Positions 38,101 to 46,031 of a stretch of 64,000 bases of DNA are shown here, one piece after another. The number at the start of each line of letters is the position of its first letter. Position 1 is the stretch's first letter. Under the pieces are notes generated by a model. That model was not told where the DNA came from, made no database searches, and saw nothing but the letters and a program-made list of their open reading frames with translations. The DNA is from JAWSVE01 sp050633885 (GTDB lineage: Bacteria; Pseudomonadota; Gammaproteobacteria; Pseudomonadales; Cellvibrionaceae), in contig JBOEHK010000002.1 in assembly GCA_050633885.1 (NCBI GenBank), forward strand, positions 434,001-498,000. The letters run 5' to 3'. A program made the position numbers and the translations under genes.

Positions 38101-38511
38101 ATGAAAACAGCAGAATATTTTAATAAAATGGGTAGCGAAAATTTACCGGCTCACTTGGGTATTGAAATTATAGGGGCTGATGATAAAACGGTTTCAGCAG
38201 AACTGCCGGTAAAGACATTTTTAATGGCCCCCAATGGCTTTTTACATGCCGGTAGCGTCGTGACATTGGCCGATACGTGTTGTGGATATGGCTGTGTCGC
38301 AAATTTACCCGAGGGTGCATCTGGATTTACTACGGTTGAATTAAAATCAAATCACCTAGGTACTGCCAGAGAAGGGGTCGTCGAGTGCACAGCCACGATG
38401 GTTCATGGTGGCAGAACAACACAAGTATGGGATGCGGTGGTAAAACATAAGGATACCGGCAAAACGATGGCTATGTTTCGTTGTACGCAAATGATCTTGT
38501 ACCCAAGATAA
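38101..38511 (+). CDS. PaaI-type hotdog-fold thioesterase
   Basis: A 136-residue hotdog thioesterase from the ATG at 38101, which follows TAGGATATAT; ten extra upstream codons are possible but not conserved in type. The catalytic segment is NGFLHAGSVVTLADTCCGYG, with the later strand FTTVELKSNHLGTAREG. These enzymes hydrolyse aryl- or acyl-CoA thioesters in the cytoplasm. The substrate cannot be read from sequence. It is a single gene between DUF3820 and yebC-like genes. Confidence 0.9.
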   Translation: MKTAEYFNKMGSENLPAHLGIEIIGADDKTVSAELPVKTFLMAPNGFLHAGSVVTLADTCCGYGCVANLPEGASGFTTVELKSNHLGTAREGVVECTATMVHGGRTTQVWDAVVKHKDTGKTMAMFRCTQMILYPR

Positions 38512-38626
38512 TAGTGTTACGATGATAAAATGGGTTGAATACTAGGCCTTCTCTGGGTTTGTCGGTAAAATCCCCGTTTAGAGATTTTGCGCTCTGGCGT
38601 AATCGAGAATAACAATAGGAAAAGTA

Positions 38627-39343
38627 ATGGGTAGAGCATATCAAAACCGAAAAGAGTCCATGGCGAAAACTTCGGATGCGAAAGCGAAGTTGTACAGTAA
38701 GTATGGCCGTGAGATTTATGTTGTAGCAAAGGCGGGCGGTGTAGAGCCAGATGGCAACTTATCACTTCGCAATATGATTGATCGCGCAAAAAAAGATCAA
38801 GTGCCTTCCCATGTTATCGACAAGGCGATTGAAAAAGCCAAAGGCGGTGGTGGAGAAGATTTTTCTGTCGCTCGCTATGAAGGATTTGGCCCTGGCGGTT
38901 GCATGGTGATTGTGGAGTGCCTCACTGACAACCCGAACCGAACGTTTGGTGATGTTCGTCAATGCTTTACTAAAACCAAAAGTAAAATTGGAACCCAAGG
39001 TAGCGTGAGTCATATGTTTGATCACAGCGCTATTTTTGTATTCAAAGGTGAGGATGAAGAAGCCGTGTTAGAAGCGTTAATGATGGCTGATGTTGACGTG
39101 ACAGACATTGAACAAGACGGTGAAAATATTACCGTTTTTACACCTCAAACTGAATTTAACAAAGCACGCTTAGCCATCACAGAAGCATTCGGAGATGTTG
39201 ATTTTGAAGTTGATGCGATTCAATTCCTTCCTCAAAATACAGCACCGGTTACTGGCGATGATGTGGCTATGTTTGACACTTTTTTGGATATGCTAAATGA
39301 TTTAGATGACGTCCAAAATATTTATCATAATGCAGATATTTAA
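38627..39343 (+). CDS. YebC/PmpR-family protein (YeeN-like)
   Basis: A 238-residue member of the YebC/TACO1 family, closer to the YeeN subgroup by its MGRAYQNRKESMAKTSDAKAKLYSKYGRE start. Other landmarks are DKAIEKAKGG, YEGFGPGGCMVIVECLTDN and the GTQGSVSHMFD segment. Family members act as transcription regulators or help ribosomes through difficult sequences. AGGAAAAG precedes the ATG. Its stop overlaps the convergent YchJ-like gene by 4 bases. Confidence 0.95.
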   Translation: MGRAYQNRKESMAKTSDAKAKLYSKYGREIYVVAKAGGVEPDGNLSLRNMIDRAKKDQVPSHVIDKAIEKAKGGGGEDFSVARYEGFGPGGCMVIVECLTDNPNRTFGDVRQCFTKTKSKIGTQGSVSHMFDHSAIFVFKGEDEEAVLEALMMADVDVTDIEQDGENITVFTPQTEFNKARLAITEAFGDVDFEVDAIQFLPQNTAPVTGDDVAMFDTFLDMLNDLDDVQNIYHNADI

Positions 39344-39744
39344 TTTATCGGATCAACACGTTTCCCGACGTAAAGCCAGTTACCTTCCACCCGTTTAAAT
39401 TCCGACACCTCATGTATAATGTCTATTTTATTTTTATCATTAATAAAATAGGCATTAAATTCAACCGTTCCTTCGTCGCCACTTTGGCTCTTGTTCAGCA
39501 CTTCCAATTTTGTCCATTGAATTAAGGGTAACGATAGCTCTTCGATAGACAAGCCTTGAGCCGTCGCCGGAAACCAAGAATCTAATAAATATTGGCCATA
39601 ACCTCCGAGTGCATAAGCAGTAAAACGAGATCTCATCAATTGGACCGGCGTTTTTGGTTTTTTATGGGTTGTTAAGTATTGTCCGCAACATAATAAAAAT
39701 TTTTTACCGCTGCAACAAGAGCAATCAATGGAAGGTGTTGTCAT
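39340..39744 (-). CDS. YchJ-family SEC-C motif protein
   Basis: A 134-residue UPF0225/YchJ protein. The N-terminus has a SEC-C-like cysteine set (CSCCSGKKFLLCCGQY), then RSRFTAYALGGYGQYLLDSW and an NTF2-like body with VEFNAYF and WLYVGKR. Function unknown; SEC-C motifs bind zinc. It overlaps the DUF3301 gene start-to-end by 20 bases on the same strand, so the two are probably co-translated. Confidence 0.93.
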   Translation of the reverse strand: MTTPSIDCSCCSGKKFLLCCGQYLTTHKKPKTPVQLMRSRFTAYALGGYGQYLLDSWFPATAQGLSIEELSLPLIQWTKLEVLNKSQSGDEGTVEFNAYFINDKNKIDIIHEVSEFKRVEGNWLYVGKRVDPIN

Positions 39745-40081
39745 GAGTAATGTCTTCTGAGTGTTCTTCGTTATCTTGCATGATGTGAGGTTCTAATTCT
39801 AAATGGGATAGTTGTGAACCGACATAAGAAATACTGCCAGTATAGCGTCGCTCACCGGTTGAGGTGAACTCAAATAAAAAACGTTGGGTTATATTGATGA
39901 CACCCTGCTTGTTGCGCGCGAGCCCATAACCATTGGGGCTAACACTTCCATCCAAGAATTGAACATTCATTTTTTGACAGTGCTGTTTTGCCGCATGCAG
40001 TGCACGTTCCCGAATATAAATAACATGCCAAGCCAGCGCAGCTATAACCATGATAATAAGAATAACAATGATTTCATTCAT
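39725..40081 (-). CDS. DUF3301 membrane-anchored protein
   Basis: A 118-residue protein with one N-terminal membrane helix (IIVILIIMVIAALAWHVI) and a conserved soluble part: HCQKMNVQFLDGSV, FEFTSTGERRYTGSI and HLELEPHIM. This is the DUF3301 pattern, common in gammaproteobacteria and of unknown function. It is the first gene of a pair with ychJ. Confidence 0.92.
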   Translation of the reverse strand: MNEIIVILIIMVIAALAWHVIYIRERALHAAKQHCQKMNVQFLDGSVSPNGYGLARNKQGVINITQRFLFEFTSTGERRYTGSISYVGSQLSHLELEPHIMQDNEEHSEDITHDNTFH

Positions 40082-40228
40082 TTTTTAACTCAGGTGAACG
40101 TGATGATATTAGATGGTAGGGGTAAAACAGAGAAAAAGATATTTTTACTCTCGAACTAAACTTTGGCATTATGCGCGCATAACATAAATCCATCATTTTA
40201 ATAATAACGAGAATCACTGGGAAACAAA

Positions 40229-40570
40229 ATGACTAATCTTCCTAATTGCCCTAAATGCAACTCAGAATTTACTTATGAGGATGGATTGTTACTCGTTTGT
40301 CCCGAGTGTGCTCATGAATGGTCAAAAGAAGCTGTCGTAGAGTCTAGTGAAGATGAAAAATTAATAAAAGATTCCAACGGGAATGTACTTCAAGATGGCG
40401 ATACCGTTACGGTCATAAAAGATTTAAAAATTAAAGGGTCATCTTTAGTTGTTAAAGTAGGAACAAAAGTTAAAAATATTCGGTTAGTCGATGGCGACCA
40501 TGATATTGATTGTAAAATTGATGGTATCGGTGCAATGAAGTTAAAATCACAATTCGTAAAAAAAGCGTGA
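40229..40570 (+). CDS. yjdM: PhnA/YjdM-family zinc-ribbon protein
   Basis: A 113-residue protein with an N-terminal zinc ribbon (CPKCNSEF and CPECAHEW) and the PhnA C-terminal domain (VLQDGDTVTVIKDLKIKGSS, KVGTKVKNIRLVDGDHDIDC). The name comes from the phosphonate region of E. coli, but the protein is not required for phosphonate use and its role is unclear. A hairpin terminator overlaps its stop codon. Confidence 0.94.
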   Translation: MTNLPNCPKCNSEFTYEDGLLLVCPECAHEWSKEAVVESSEDEKLIKDSNGNVLQDGDTVTVIKDLKIKGSSLVVKVGTKVKNIRLVDGDHDIDCKIDGIGAMKLKSQFVKKA

Positions 40571-40582
40571 TAACACGCTTTT
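40561..40582 (+). terminator. Terminator overlapping the yjdM stop codon
   Basis: A 9-base stem AAAAGCGTG / CACGCTTTT with loop ATAA. It includes the last codons and the stop codon of yjdM and ends in a short T run. Confidence 0.7.
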
Positions 40583-40626
40583 AAAATTAATCGTTAACAA
40601 TTTAAACTTAGGTGGGTAGCAACGTT

Positions 40627-40693
40627 AAAATGAACGAGCAGCAGTGCTGAAATTAACGAGTAGCAGCGCTGAAATTAATTGTTGGGAACGCTG
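40627..40693. repeat. Three degenerate 22-23 bp tandem repeats
   Basis: Units begin at 40627, 40650 and 40672. Each starts with AAAAT or AAATTAA and ends in GCTG, with a variable CGAG-CAGCAG-like middle. A weaker fourth unit may precede them from about 40604. They fill the short space between the yjdM terminator and the end of the HopJ-like gene. Confidence 0.6.
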
Positions 40694-40698
40694 AATAT

Positions 40699-41043
40699 TT
40701 ATCGTTTAGTGAGTGCCTCACCTTTAAATTGAATACCTAACCATCCATCTAAAATAAAATTGCGAATATTGGCATGGTCATCACCATCAGGATTGCCGAG
40801 TACATCTTCGCGATAAAATTTTCCAAACAGCCCTAGCGTTTCCATTTCGCTCAACGCATTTAATTGCGCAAAAGAAAAAATTTTACAAGAGCCTTCATTA
40901 GCCCCTACTTTATTAACAATATCGCCATTAGAAAATTCAGTCGGCGTGTATTCGTAGTTATCCTCAATGACTTGCATGACATCAGCAAACTCAATGCTTT
41001 TAGATTGTGCTCTTGCAGCACTTAATAACTCAGTAATATTCAT
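40699..41043 (-). CDS. HopJ-family protein
   Basis: A 114-residue protein of the HopJ type III effector family, recognised from FADVMQVIEDNYEYTPTEFSNG, EGSCKIFSFAQL and GLFGKFYREDVLGNPDGDDHANIRNF. Despite its name the family is widespread in free-living gammaproteobacteria with no type III secretion, and none is visible here. Its ATG overlaps the TGA of the upstream small gene as ATGA, so the two are probably translationally coupled. Confidence 0.93.
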   Translation of the reverse strand: MNITELLSAARAQSKSIEFADVMQVIEDNYEYTPTEFSNGDIVNKVGANEGSCKIFSFAQLNALSEMETLGLFGKFYREDVLGNPDGDDHANIRNFILDGWLGIQFKGEALTKR

Positions 41044-41237
41044 TTATTCTCTTTTTTAATCATGTCGTCAGTGATTATTTTATGGTGTCCTGTGTGCGCG
41101 CCAATGGATTGAAGCTTAGCTTCTTCCATTGATTGCTTAACCATTTCCTCTGTGATTGGCACTTCCTCACCTTTCTCATTGAGAACAAACCCAAGTGGAT
41201 TGGATGGTTTTGAAGAACTCTTATCGTCCGTTGTCAT
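41040..41237 (-). CDS. Small hypothetical protein coupled to the HopJ-like gene
   Basis: A 65-residue hydrophilic protein from the ATG at 41237, preceded by GGGGT; the frame is open to 41276. It has PLGFVLNEKGEEVPITEEMVKQSMEEAK and ends lysine-rich. I do not recognise a family. Acidic in the middle and basic at the end, no membrane segment and no cysteine. The ATGA junction with the HopJ-like gene argues that it is translated. Confidence 0.65.
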   Translation of the reverse strand: MTTDDKSSSKPSNPLGFVLNEKGEEVPITEEMVKQSMEEAKLQSIGAHTGHHKIITDDMIKKENK

Positions 41238-41700
41238 TATTACCCCCGTCGTTAGCCTGTTTATCTCAGCCCTCAACCGTAACTATCCATAATAATAATT
41301 TCAAGAGGGAGTTGACGTTTTTATACATAAACCACCTAACTGCACATATTGTCTATGCGGGCGGCTGACTAAAAGAGCCATTACGAGTCACTATCAACAC
41401 TGTGTATAAAGACAGTGTAATTCAAGCCGTTAAAAGAACCAGTCGCGCTATTCTCTCGACATTAACCCGCCACGACGGCGTGAGTGGGGTTATTTATAGT
41501 GGGACTGTTTATCGAAGCAGAAAGAGCTGGATTATGGATAAGATTAGCGGACACCTGCGAACCAGATGTAACCGTTAGTGTTATGAAGAAGTATGAACAT
41601 AACCGATGTTGTTACAACTATTGTTGCTTCAGGTATGGTTATAGAGTCAGGGCAAGAAATCACATGGTAGTTAAATTTTTTTAGCGAATGAACAATTTGG
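41238..41700. other. Gene-poor stretch
   Basis: About 460 bases with no convincing gene. Short open frames exist on the plus strand (for example a 66-codon one at 41484-41684 and a 25-codon one at 41593), but their composition, rich in Cys, Tyr and Arg for the longer one, does not look like a real protein. No clear repeats or terminators. It may be a decayed gene. Confidence 0.4.
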
Positions 41701-41895
41701 GTGAACATTGTGAAATTAATAAAATATTTTGCTGGGTCGTTAATTATCAGTCTTGGAATTTTGATTGTGATGGCGATCTTTACAAGAGCTATTGGTGTGA
41801 CGGTTCCAGAGGAGTATTCCCGTTATTTTATAGTTGTGTGGGTTTTGTTGGCGTTACTTATCTTGCCTTGGGCAAGAAAAATTATTCGGGTGTAG
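41701..41895 (+). CDS. Small two-helix membrane protein
   Basis: A 64-residue hypothetical protein with two predicted membrane segments, about residues 9-29 (FAGSLIISLGILIVMAIF) and 43-58 (FIVVWVLLALLILPW), then a basic tail WARKIIRV. The start is GTG at 41701 or the GTG at 41710, where GGTG sits upstream. I recognise no family. The clear two-helix pattern and positive-inside tail make it more than a chance ORF. Confidence 0.5.
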   Translation: MNIVKLIKYFAGSLIISLGILIVMAIFTRAIGVTVPEEYSRYFIVVWVLLALLILPWARKIIRV

Positions 41896-41978
41896 AATAA
41901 ATCAAATGAGTAGCGTTAATTAAAGCCAGCTTGAATCGCTAATACAATGGGCTGGTGATTTTAAGTATAGGGTAAATA

Positions 41979-43292
41979 TTAGTTCTCATTGATCGGTTTT
42001 TTTGTGTTCTTCTTCATTAAAGACTTGTCGGGATCTATTTTAGATGATTTTGATACTGTCTTTCTATTCGATGAAAATTGTGTCTTTATTTTGTCTTTCT
42101 TCTTGTGTTTTTTCCCTGCGGCCTTGCCAGATTTTTTTAATTTCTTTGGCCCTTTGTAATTTGCTTTTAAGCCTTGAACACCGGTTCTTTCAAAGCGAAT
42201 TTTTAGATAGCGTTCGATGCTGGACATTAAATTCCATTCACTTGCTTCAACAAGCGTGAGCGCTTTCCCGCTTTGTCCTGCTCGTCCTGTTCTTCCTACT
42301 CTGTGAACGTGTTCATCACCGGAGTGAGCAACATTGAAGTTGATCACGAGATCAACATCAGGAATATCGAGACCTCTAGCGGCTACATCGGTGGCGACTA
42401 ATATTTGAAGTTTGTTGTCTCGGTATTGATTGAGCACTTGTTTGCGATTACTTTGAGATAATTCACCGTGAATGTAACCAGTTCGTAATTTTTTTGACCG
42501 TAGCAGATTACTGAGTTGTTGGCTTTGTGCGCGTGTATTTGAAAAAACAATAATTTTTTTTGCGGTATCTTCTTCACACAATGCGATGAGTAATTTTTCT
42601 TTGTGTTTTGTGTCATCTGATAGAATGATTTCTTGTTTGATTAGCTCGTGGCCTGTCTGCTGATTATCTATTTCGATTCGTGTTGGTTTTCTTAAGATTC
42701 CATCAATACGGGTCATTCCCGTATGTTGAAGCGTGGCGGAGAACAATAAATTTTGACGGTTAGGGTTGCAGGCATTCGCTATCGCGTTCATGTCTATAGC
42801 GAAACCCATGTCAAGCATGCGATCGGCTTCATCTAGCACAAGAATTTCAAGGTCTTTAAAATCGGGAGTGCCTTTGTTGATGTGCTCCACTAATCGACCT
42901 GGCGTGGCGATCAAGACTTCTGGATTTTTTCGAATGGCGGCAATTTGATATTTAAAGGCTTCGCCGCCAATGATGAGGCTTGATTTTATGTGTGTGAAAG
43001 CAGCTAGTTGTTTAAAGACTTTTTGGATTTGTAATGCCAGTTCACGAGTGGGTAATAGGATTAATGCTCTTGTCCCCGTATTGGGTGAATCGGTTTCTAG
43101 TAATTTTTGTAGGATGGGGAGTATGAAAGCTGCCGTTTTTCCCGTGCCTGTATTAGCCGATATCATCAAATCTTCACCTGCTAAGGCTTTGGGAATGGTT
43201 TTGGCTTGAACGTCAGTCGCATTTTCAAAACCAAGCTTGTGAATAGCTTTTAATAGATTGCCCTGTAATGGGAGTTCTGTAAATAAAGTCAA
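41979..43292 (-). CDS. DEAD-box RNA helicase
   Basis: A 437-residue ATP-dependent RNA helicase. All motifs are present: the FxELPL/Q region, ANTGTGKT (I), PTRELA (Ia), TPGRL (Ib), DEAD (II), SAT (III), IVFSNTR (IV), VATDVAARGLDIP (V) and HRVGRTGRAG (VI). A Lys-rich tail (LKKSGKAAGKKHKKKDK) follows, as in RhlE- and SrmB-like enzymes that act on ribosomal RNA. The start codon is TTG at 43292; no in-frame ATG precedes it before the conserved region. It is divergent from modA, 85 bases away. Confidence 0.95.
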   Translation of the reverse strand: MTLFTELPLQGNLLKAIHKLGFENATDVQAKTIPKALAGEDLMISANTGTGKTAAFILPILQKLLETDSPNTGTRALILLPTRELALQIQKVFKQLAAFTHIKSSLIIGGEAFKYQIAAIRKNPEVLIATPGRLVEHINKGTPDFKDLEILVLDEADRMLDMGFAIDMNAIANACNPNRQNLLFSATLQHTGMTRIDGILRKPTRIEIDNQQTGHELIKQEIILSDDTKHKEKLLIALCEEDTAKKIIVFSNTRAQSQQLSNLLRSKKLRTGYIHGELSQSNRKQVLNQYRDNKLQILVATDVAARGLDIPDVDLVINFNVAHSGDEHVHRVGRTGRAGQSGKALTLVEASEWNLMSSIERYLKIRFERTGVQGLKANYKGPKKLKKSGKAAGKKHKKKDKIKTQFSSNRKTVSKSSKIDPDKSLMKKNTKKPINEN

Positions 43293-43307
43293 AGTAGTCT
43301 GTCCATC

Positions 43308-43351
43308 AGATCGATAATTTTCTATTATGCCTGTTATTAATCAATCGATCT
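43308..43351. promoter_or_regulatory. Dyad between the helicase and modA
   Basis: Inverted repeat AGATCGAT (43308-43315) and ATCGATCT (43344-43351), 28 bases apart, in the 85-base divergent space. Each arm contains the self-complementary ATCGAT. It does not look like a ModE box. A possible operator for either gene. Confidence 0.3.
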
Positions 43352-43377
43352 AATTGTTAAGTGATCTATGAGGTGAT

Positions 43378-44166
43378 ATGCGAATCAAGTTATTTGTTAC
43401 CACGATATTGCTATGTGTGCCCATTGCATCTTTTGCAGAAAAAATTACGGTTGCTGTCGCGTCGAATTTTATGAATACGATTAAGCCAATAGCAAAGAAA
43501 TTTGAAGGCGAGACGGGTCATACTGTGACATTGGTTTTTGGTTCATCAGGTAAGATGTTTTCTCAAATTAGGCATGGTGCTCCTTTTGATGTATTTTTGT
43601 CTGCTGATCAAGAAAAGCCTGAGAGACTCATCGCTTCCGGCCATGCGGTGAAAGGTTCTCAATTCACCTATGCACAAGGCAAGCTGGTGTTATGGGTGTC
43701 GAAGGCAGATCAATATGGCATTATGGGCAACACGCCAGAGGAATTAACATCTCCTATATTTCAGTCAATTATTGAAACGGAAGATTATCAGTTTTTAGCG
43801 ATGGCTAATCCAAAATTAGCGCCGTATGGTGTGGCCGCACTTGAGGTGATCGAAAATTTATCAAAACAAACAATGAATACGGAAAAAATTGTTCAAGGCG
43901 AAAATATTTCGCAAACTTTTCAATTTATTTTCAGTGGTAATGCAGACCTTGGTTTTGTCGCTTTATCGCAGATCATCGATAACAATAAAGTTCAATTGGG
44001 TTCAACATGGATTGTGCCGGAAACGCTTTATTCGCCTATTAAGCAAGATGCCGTTTTGGTTAAGGGTAAAAAACCAAACAAAATAGCACAGCAATTTCTA
44101 GAATATCTTGCTAATGATTCGTCAAAAAAGATGATAAAGAATGCTGGTTACTCCCTAATACATTAA
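43378..44166 (+). CDS. modA: Molybdate ABC transporter, periplasmic binding protein
   Basis: A 262-residue exported binding protein. Signal peptide cut after SFA, then ITVAVASNFMNTIKPIAKKFEG, FGSSGKMFSQIRHGAPFDVFLSAD, LAPYGVAA and the late GFVALSQI, all typical of ModA. It captures molybdate or tungstate in the periplasm for ModB/ModC. GAGGTGAT precedes the ATG. First gene of modABC; the hydroxylase operon about 30 kb away is a likely user of the metal. Confidence 0.96.
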   Translation: MRIKLFVTTILLCVPIASFAEKITVAVASNFMNTIKPIAKKFEGETGHTVTLVFGSSGKMFSQIRHGAPFDVFLSADQEKPERLIASGHAVKGSQFTYAQGKLVLWVSKADQYGIMGNTPEELTSPIFQSIIETEDYQFLAMANPKLAPYGVAALEVIENLSKQTMNTEKIVQGENISQTFQFIFSGNADLGFVALSQIIDNNKVQLGSTWIVPETLYSPIKQDAVLVKGKKPNKIAQQFLEYLANDSSKKMIKNAGYSLIH

Positions 44167-44180
44167 AAACTGGATAAGCA

Positions 44181-44876
44181 GTGGAATTTTCACAACAAGA
44201 TTTGTCAGCGGTTTGGTTGACGTTACGCTTAGCAACAACTGTGACTATTTTGTTGTTGCTGATCGGCACTCCTATTGCGTGGTGGCTGACGCGTACGAAT
44301 TCATGGTTAAAAGCGCCTGTCTCGGCGGTTGTATCTTTACCGCTTGTGTTGCCGCCTACCGTGTTAGGTTTTTATTTATTAATTGTCATGGGAGTGGATG
44401 GGCCAATAGGAAAGCTTACGGAATCTCTAGGGCTGGGATTGTTGCCGTTTACCTTTTGGGGTTTGGTCGTTGCCTCATTATTTTATTCTTTACCTTTTGT
44501 TGTGCAACCTATTCAAAATTCGATGAGTGCGATTGGTGAGCGACCTTTAGAAATTGCAAAAATGATGAGGGCAAATGCATGGGATCGTTTTTTCAGTGTG
44601 GTTGTGCCCTTAGCAAAACCTGGTTTTATTACCGCTTCTATACTGGGATTTGCACATACAGTGGGTGAGTTTGGTATTGTTTTAATGATCGGTGGAAATA
44701 TTCCAGAAGAAACTCGTGTTGTGTCTGTACAAATTTATGATCATGTTGAGGCATTAGAATATACGCAGGCTCATTGGTTATCTGCTGCGATGTTGTTGTT
44801 TTCATTTGTTGTTTTGGTTTGTTTGTATATTTTTAATCACGGTCATCAGCAATCGATGATTGTTGGTGGGCGATAG
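44181..44876 (+). CDS. modB: Molybdate ABC transporter permease
   Basis: A 231-residue inner-membrane permease with about five membrane helices and the EAA loop (ERPLEIAKMMRANAWDRFFSVVVPLAKPG). The start is GTG at 44181, 14 bases after modA. Near the end GEFGIVLMIGGNIPEETRVVS is the usual ModB segment. It forms the channel for molybdate. The length is normal. Confidence 0.95.
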   Translation: MEFSQQDLSAVWLTLRLATTVTILLLLIGTPIAWWLTRTNSWLKAPVSAVVSLPLVLPPTVLGFYLLIVMGVDGPIGKLTESLGLGLLPFTFWGLVVASLFYSLPFVVQPIQNSMSAIGERPLEIAKMMRANAWDRFFSVVVPLAKPGFITASILGFAHTVGEFGIVLMIGGNIPEETRVVSVQIYDHVEALEYTQAHWLSAAMLLFSFVVLVCLYIFNHGHQQSMIVGGR

Positions 44877-44878
44877 AC

Positions 44879-46018
44879 ATGCCTAAAGCTCTTCAAATAA
44901 AATTTTTGTTAGTGTATTCAAATAATAAAAAGGCAGCCCCTAATTCTGACAATTTGTTTTCTCTTGATGTTGATATTGATATCCCGGCCACAGGGATTAC
45001 TGCTATTTTTGGGCATTCCGGATCGGGAAAAACGACGCTGCTTCGCGCGATGGCGGGGTTGGATGTTGTAGAGCATGGACGCATGATGATTGGGAATGAT
45101 GTGTGGCAAGATAGTGAAAAGCAGATTTGGGTTGCTCCTCATCAACGTTCTATTGGTTATGTCTTTCAAGAAGCCAGTTTATTACCGCACTTATCAGCGC
45201 GTCGTAATTTAGAATACGCAGTTAAACGATCTAAAAAAATAATTGAAAGCGGTATTGATAATAACGCTTTGCCGATTGATTTTGATTACGTTGTGAGACT
45301 CTTAGGTCTTGAAGCTATTTTGGATCGAAAACCTAATCAGTTGTCAGGCGGAGAGCGTCAACGTGTTGCCATTGCACAGGCGTTATTGATTCAACCTAAA
45401 TTATTGCTGATGGATGAGCCTTTAGCATCTTTGGATAGCGCACGTAAAAAAGAAATAATTCCCTATATTGAAAAATTAAAAACAGAATTGCAGATACCGA
45501 TTATTTTTGTCAGTCATTCACCGGATGAGGTTGCGAGGTTGGCTGATCATCTTGTTGTGCTTGAGCAAGGCAAAGTTATTACATCCGGCGATTTAAAAGA
45601 TACGCTAGCCAGAGTTGATTTGCCTATAAAGCTGGGAGATGAAACGGGTGTTGTTGTGGATGTATCAATAGATGCTAAAGACTTGAAATGGAAGTTAATG
45701 AGTGCGGCATTTTCGGGTGGAAAGATTTGGGTTAAGGATCAAGGCGAAAAAATTGGAGATTTCGCTCGTCTAAGAATTTTAGCGAAAGATGTCAGCTTGA
45801 GTTTAACTCAGCATACGGATAGTAGTATTGCTAATATTTTATCAGTTAGTATTTGCGATATTAAAAGAAGTGACGACGATGGAACCGCATTGGTTAAAGT
45901 TATGGCAAGCGATACGGTGATTTTATCGAGGATAACGTTACGATCTTTGGATCATTTAAATTTAAAAGTAGGTGATACTGTTTGGGCGCAAGTGAAATCT
46001 GTAGCGTTAATTTCTTAA
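44879..46018 (+). CDS. modC: Molybdate ABC transporter ATPase
   Basis: A 379-residue ATPase: Walker A GHSGSGKTT, Q-loop VFQEASLLPHLS, signature LSGGERQRVA, Walker B LLLMDEPLASLD and a switch His in FVSHSP. The C-terminal third is a Mop/TOBE domain (FARLRILAKDVSLS, TVWAQVKSVAL) that binds molybdate and can regulate transport. It starts 2 bases after modB and ends 13 bases from a convergent acetyltransferase gene. Confidence 0.96.
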   Translation: MPKALQIKFLLVYSNNKKAAPNSDNLFSLDVDIDIPATGITAIFGHSGSGKTTLLRAMAGLDVVEHGRMMIGNDVWQDSEKQIWVAPHQRSIGYVFQEASLLPHLSARRNLEYAVKRSKKIIESGIDNNALPIDFDYVVRLLGLEAILDRKPNQLSGGERQRVAIAQALLIQPKLLLMDEPLASLDSARKKEIIPYIEKLKTELQIPIIFVSHSPDEVARLADHLVVLEQGKVITSGDLKDTLARVDLPIKLGDETGVVVDVSIDAKDLKWKLMSAAFSGGKIWVKDQGEKIGDFARLRILAKDVSLSLTQHTDSSIANILSVSICDIKRSDDDGTALVKVMASDTVILSRITLRSLDHLNLKVGDTVWAQVKSVALIS

Positions 46019-46031
46019 CATTTTTTAAAAC

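Noticed and set aside
40699..41043. Type III secretion effector
   Set aside because: HopJ-family proteins are common in bacteria without type III secretion, and no secretion genes are present here.
41484..41684. 66-codon plus-strand frame
   Set aside because: Composition is Cys/Tyr/Arg-rich without a family pattern, and no ribosome-binding site precedes it.
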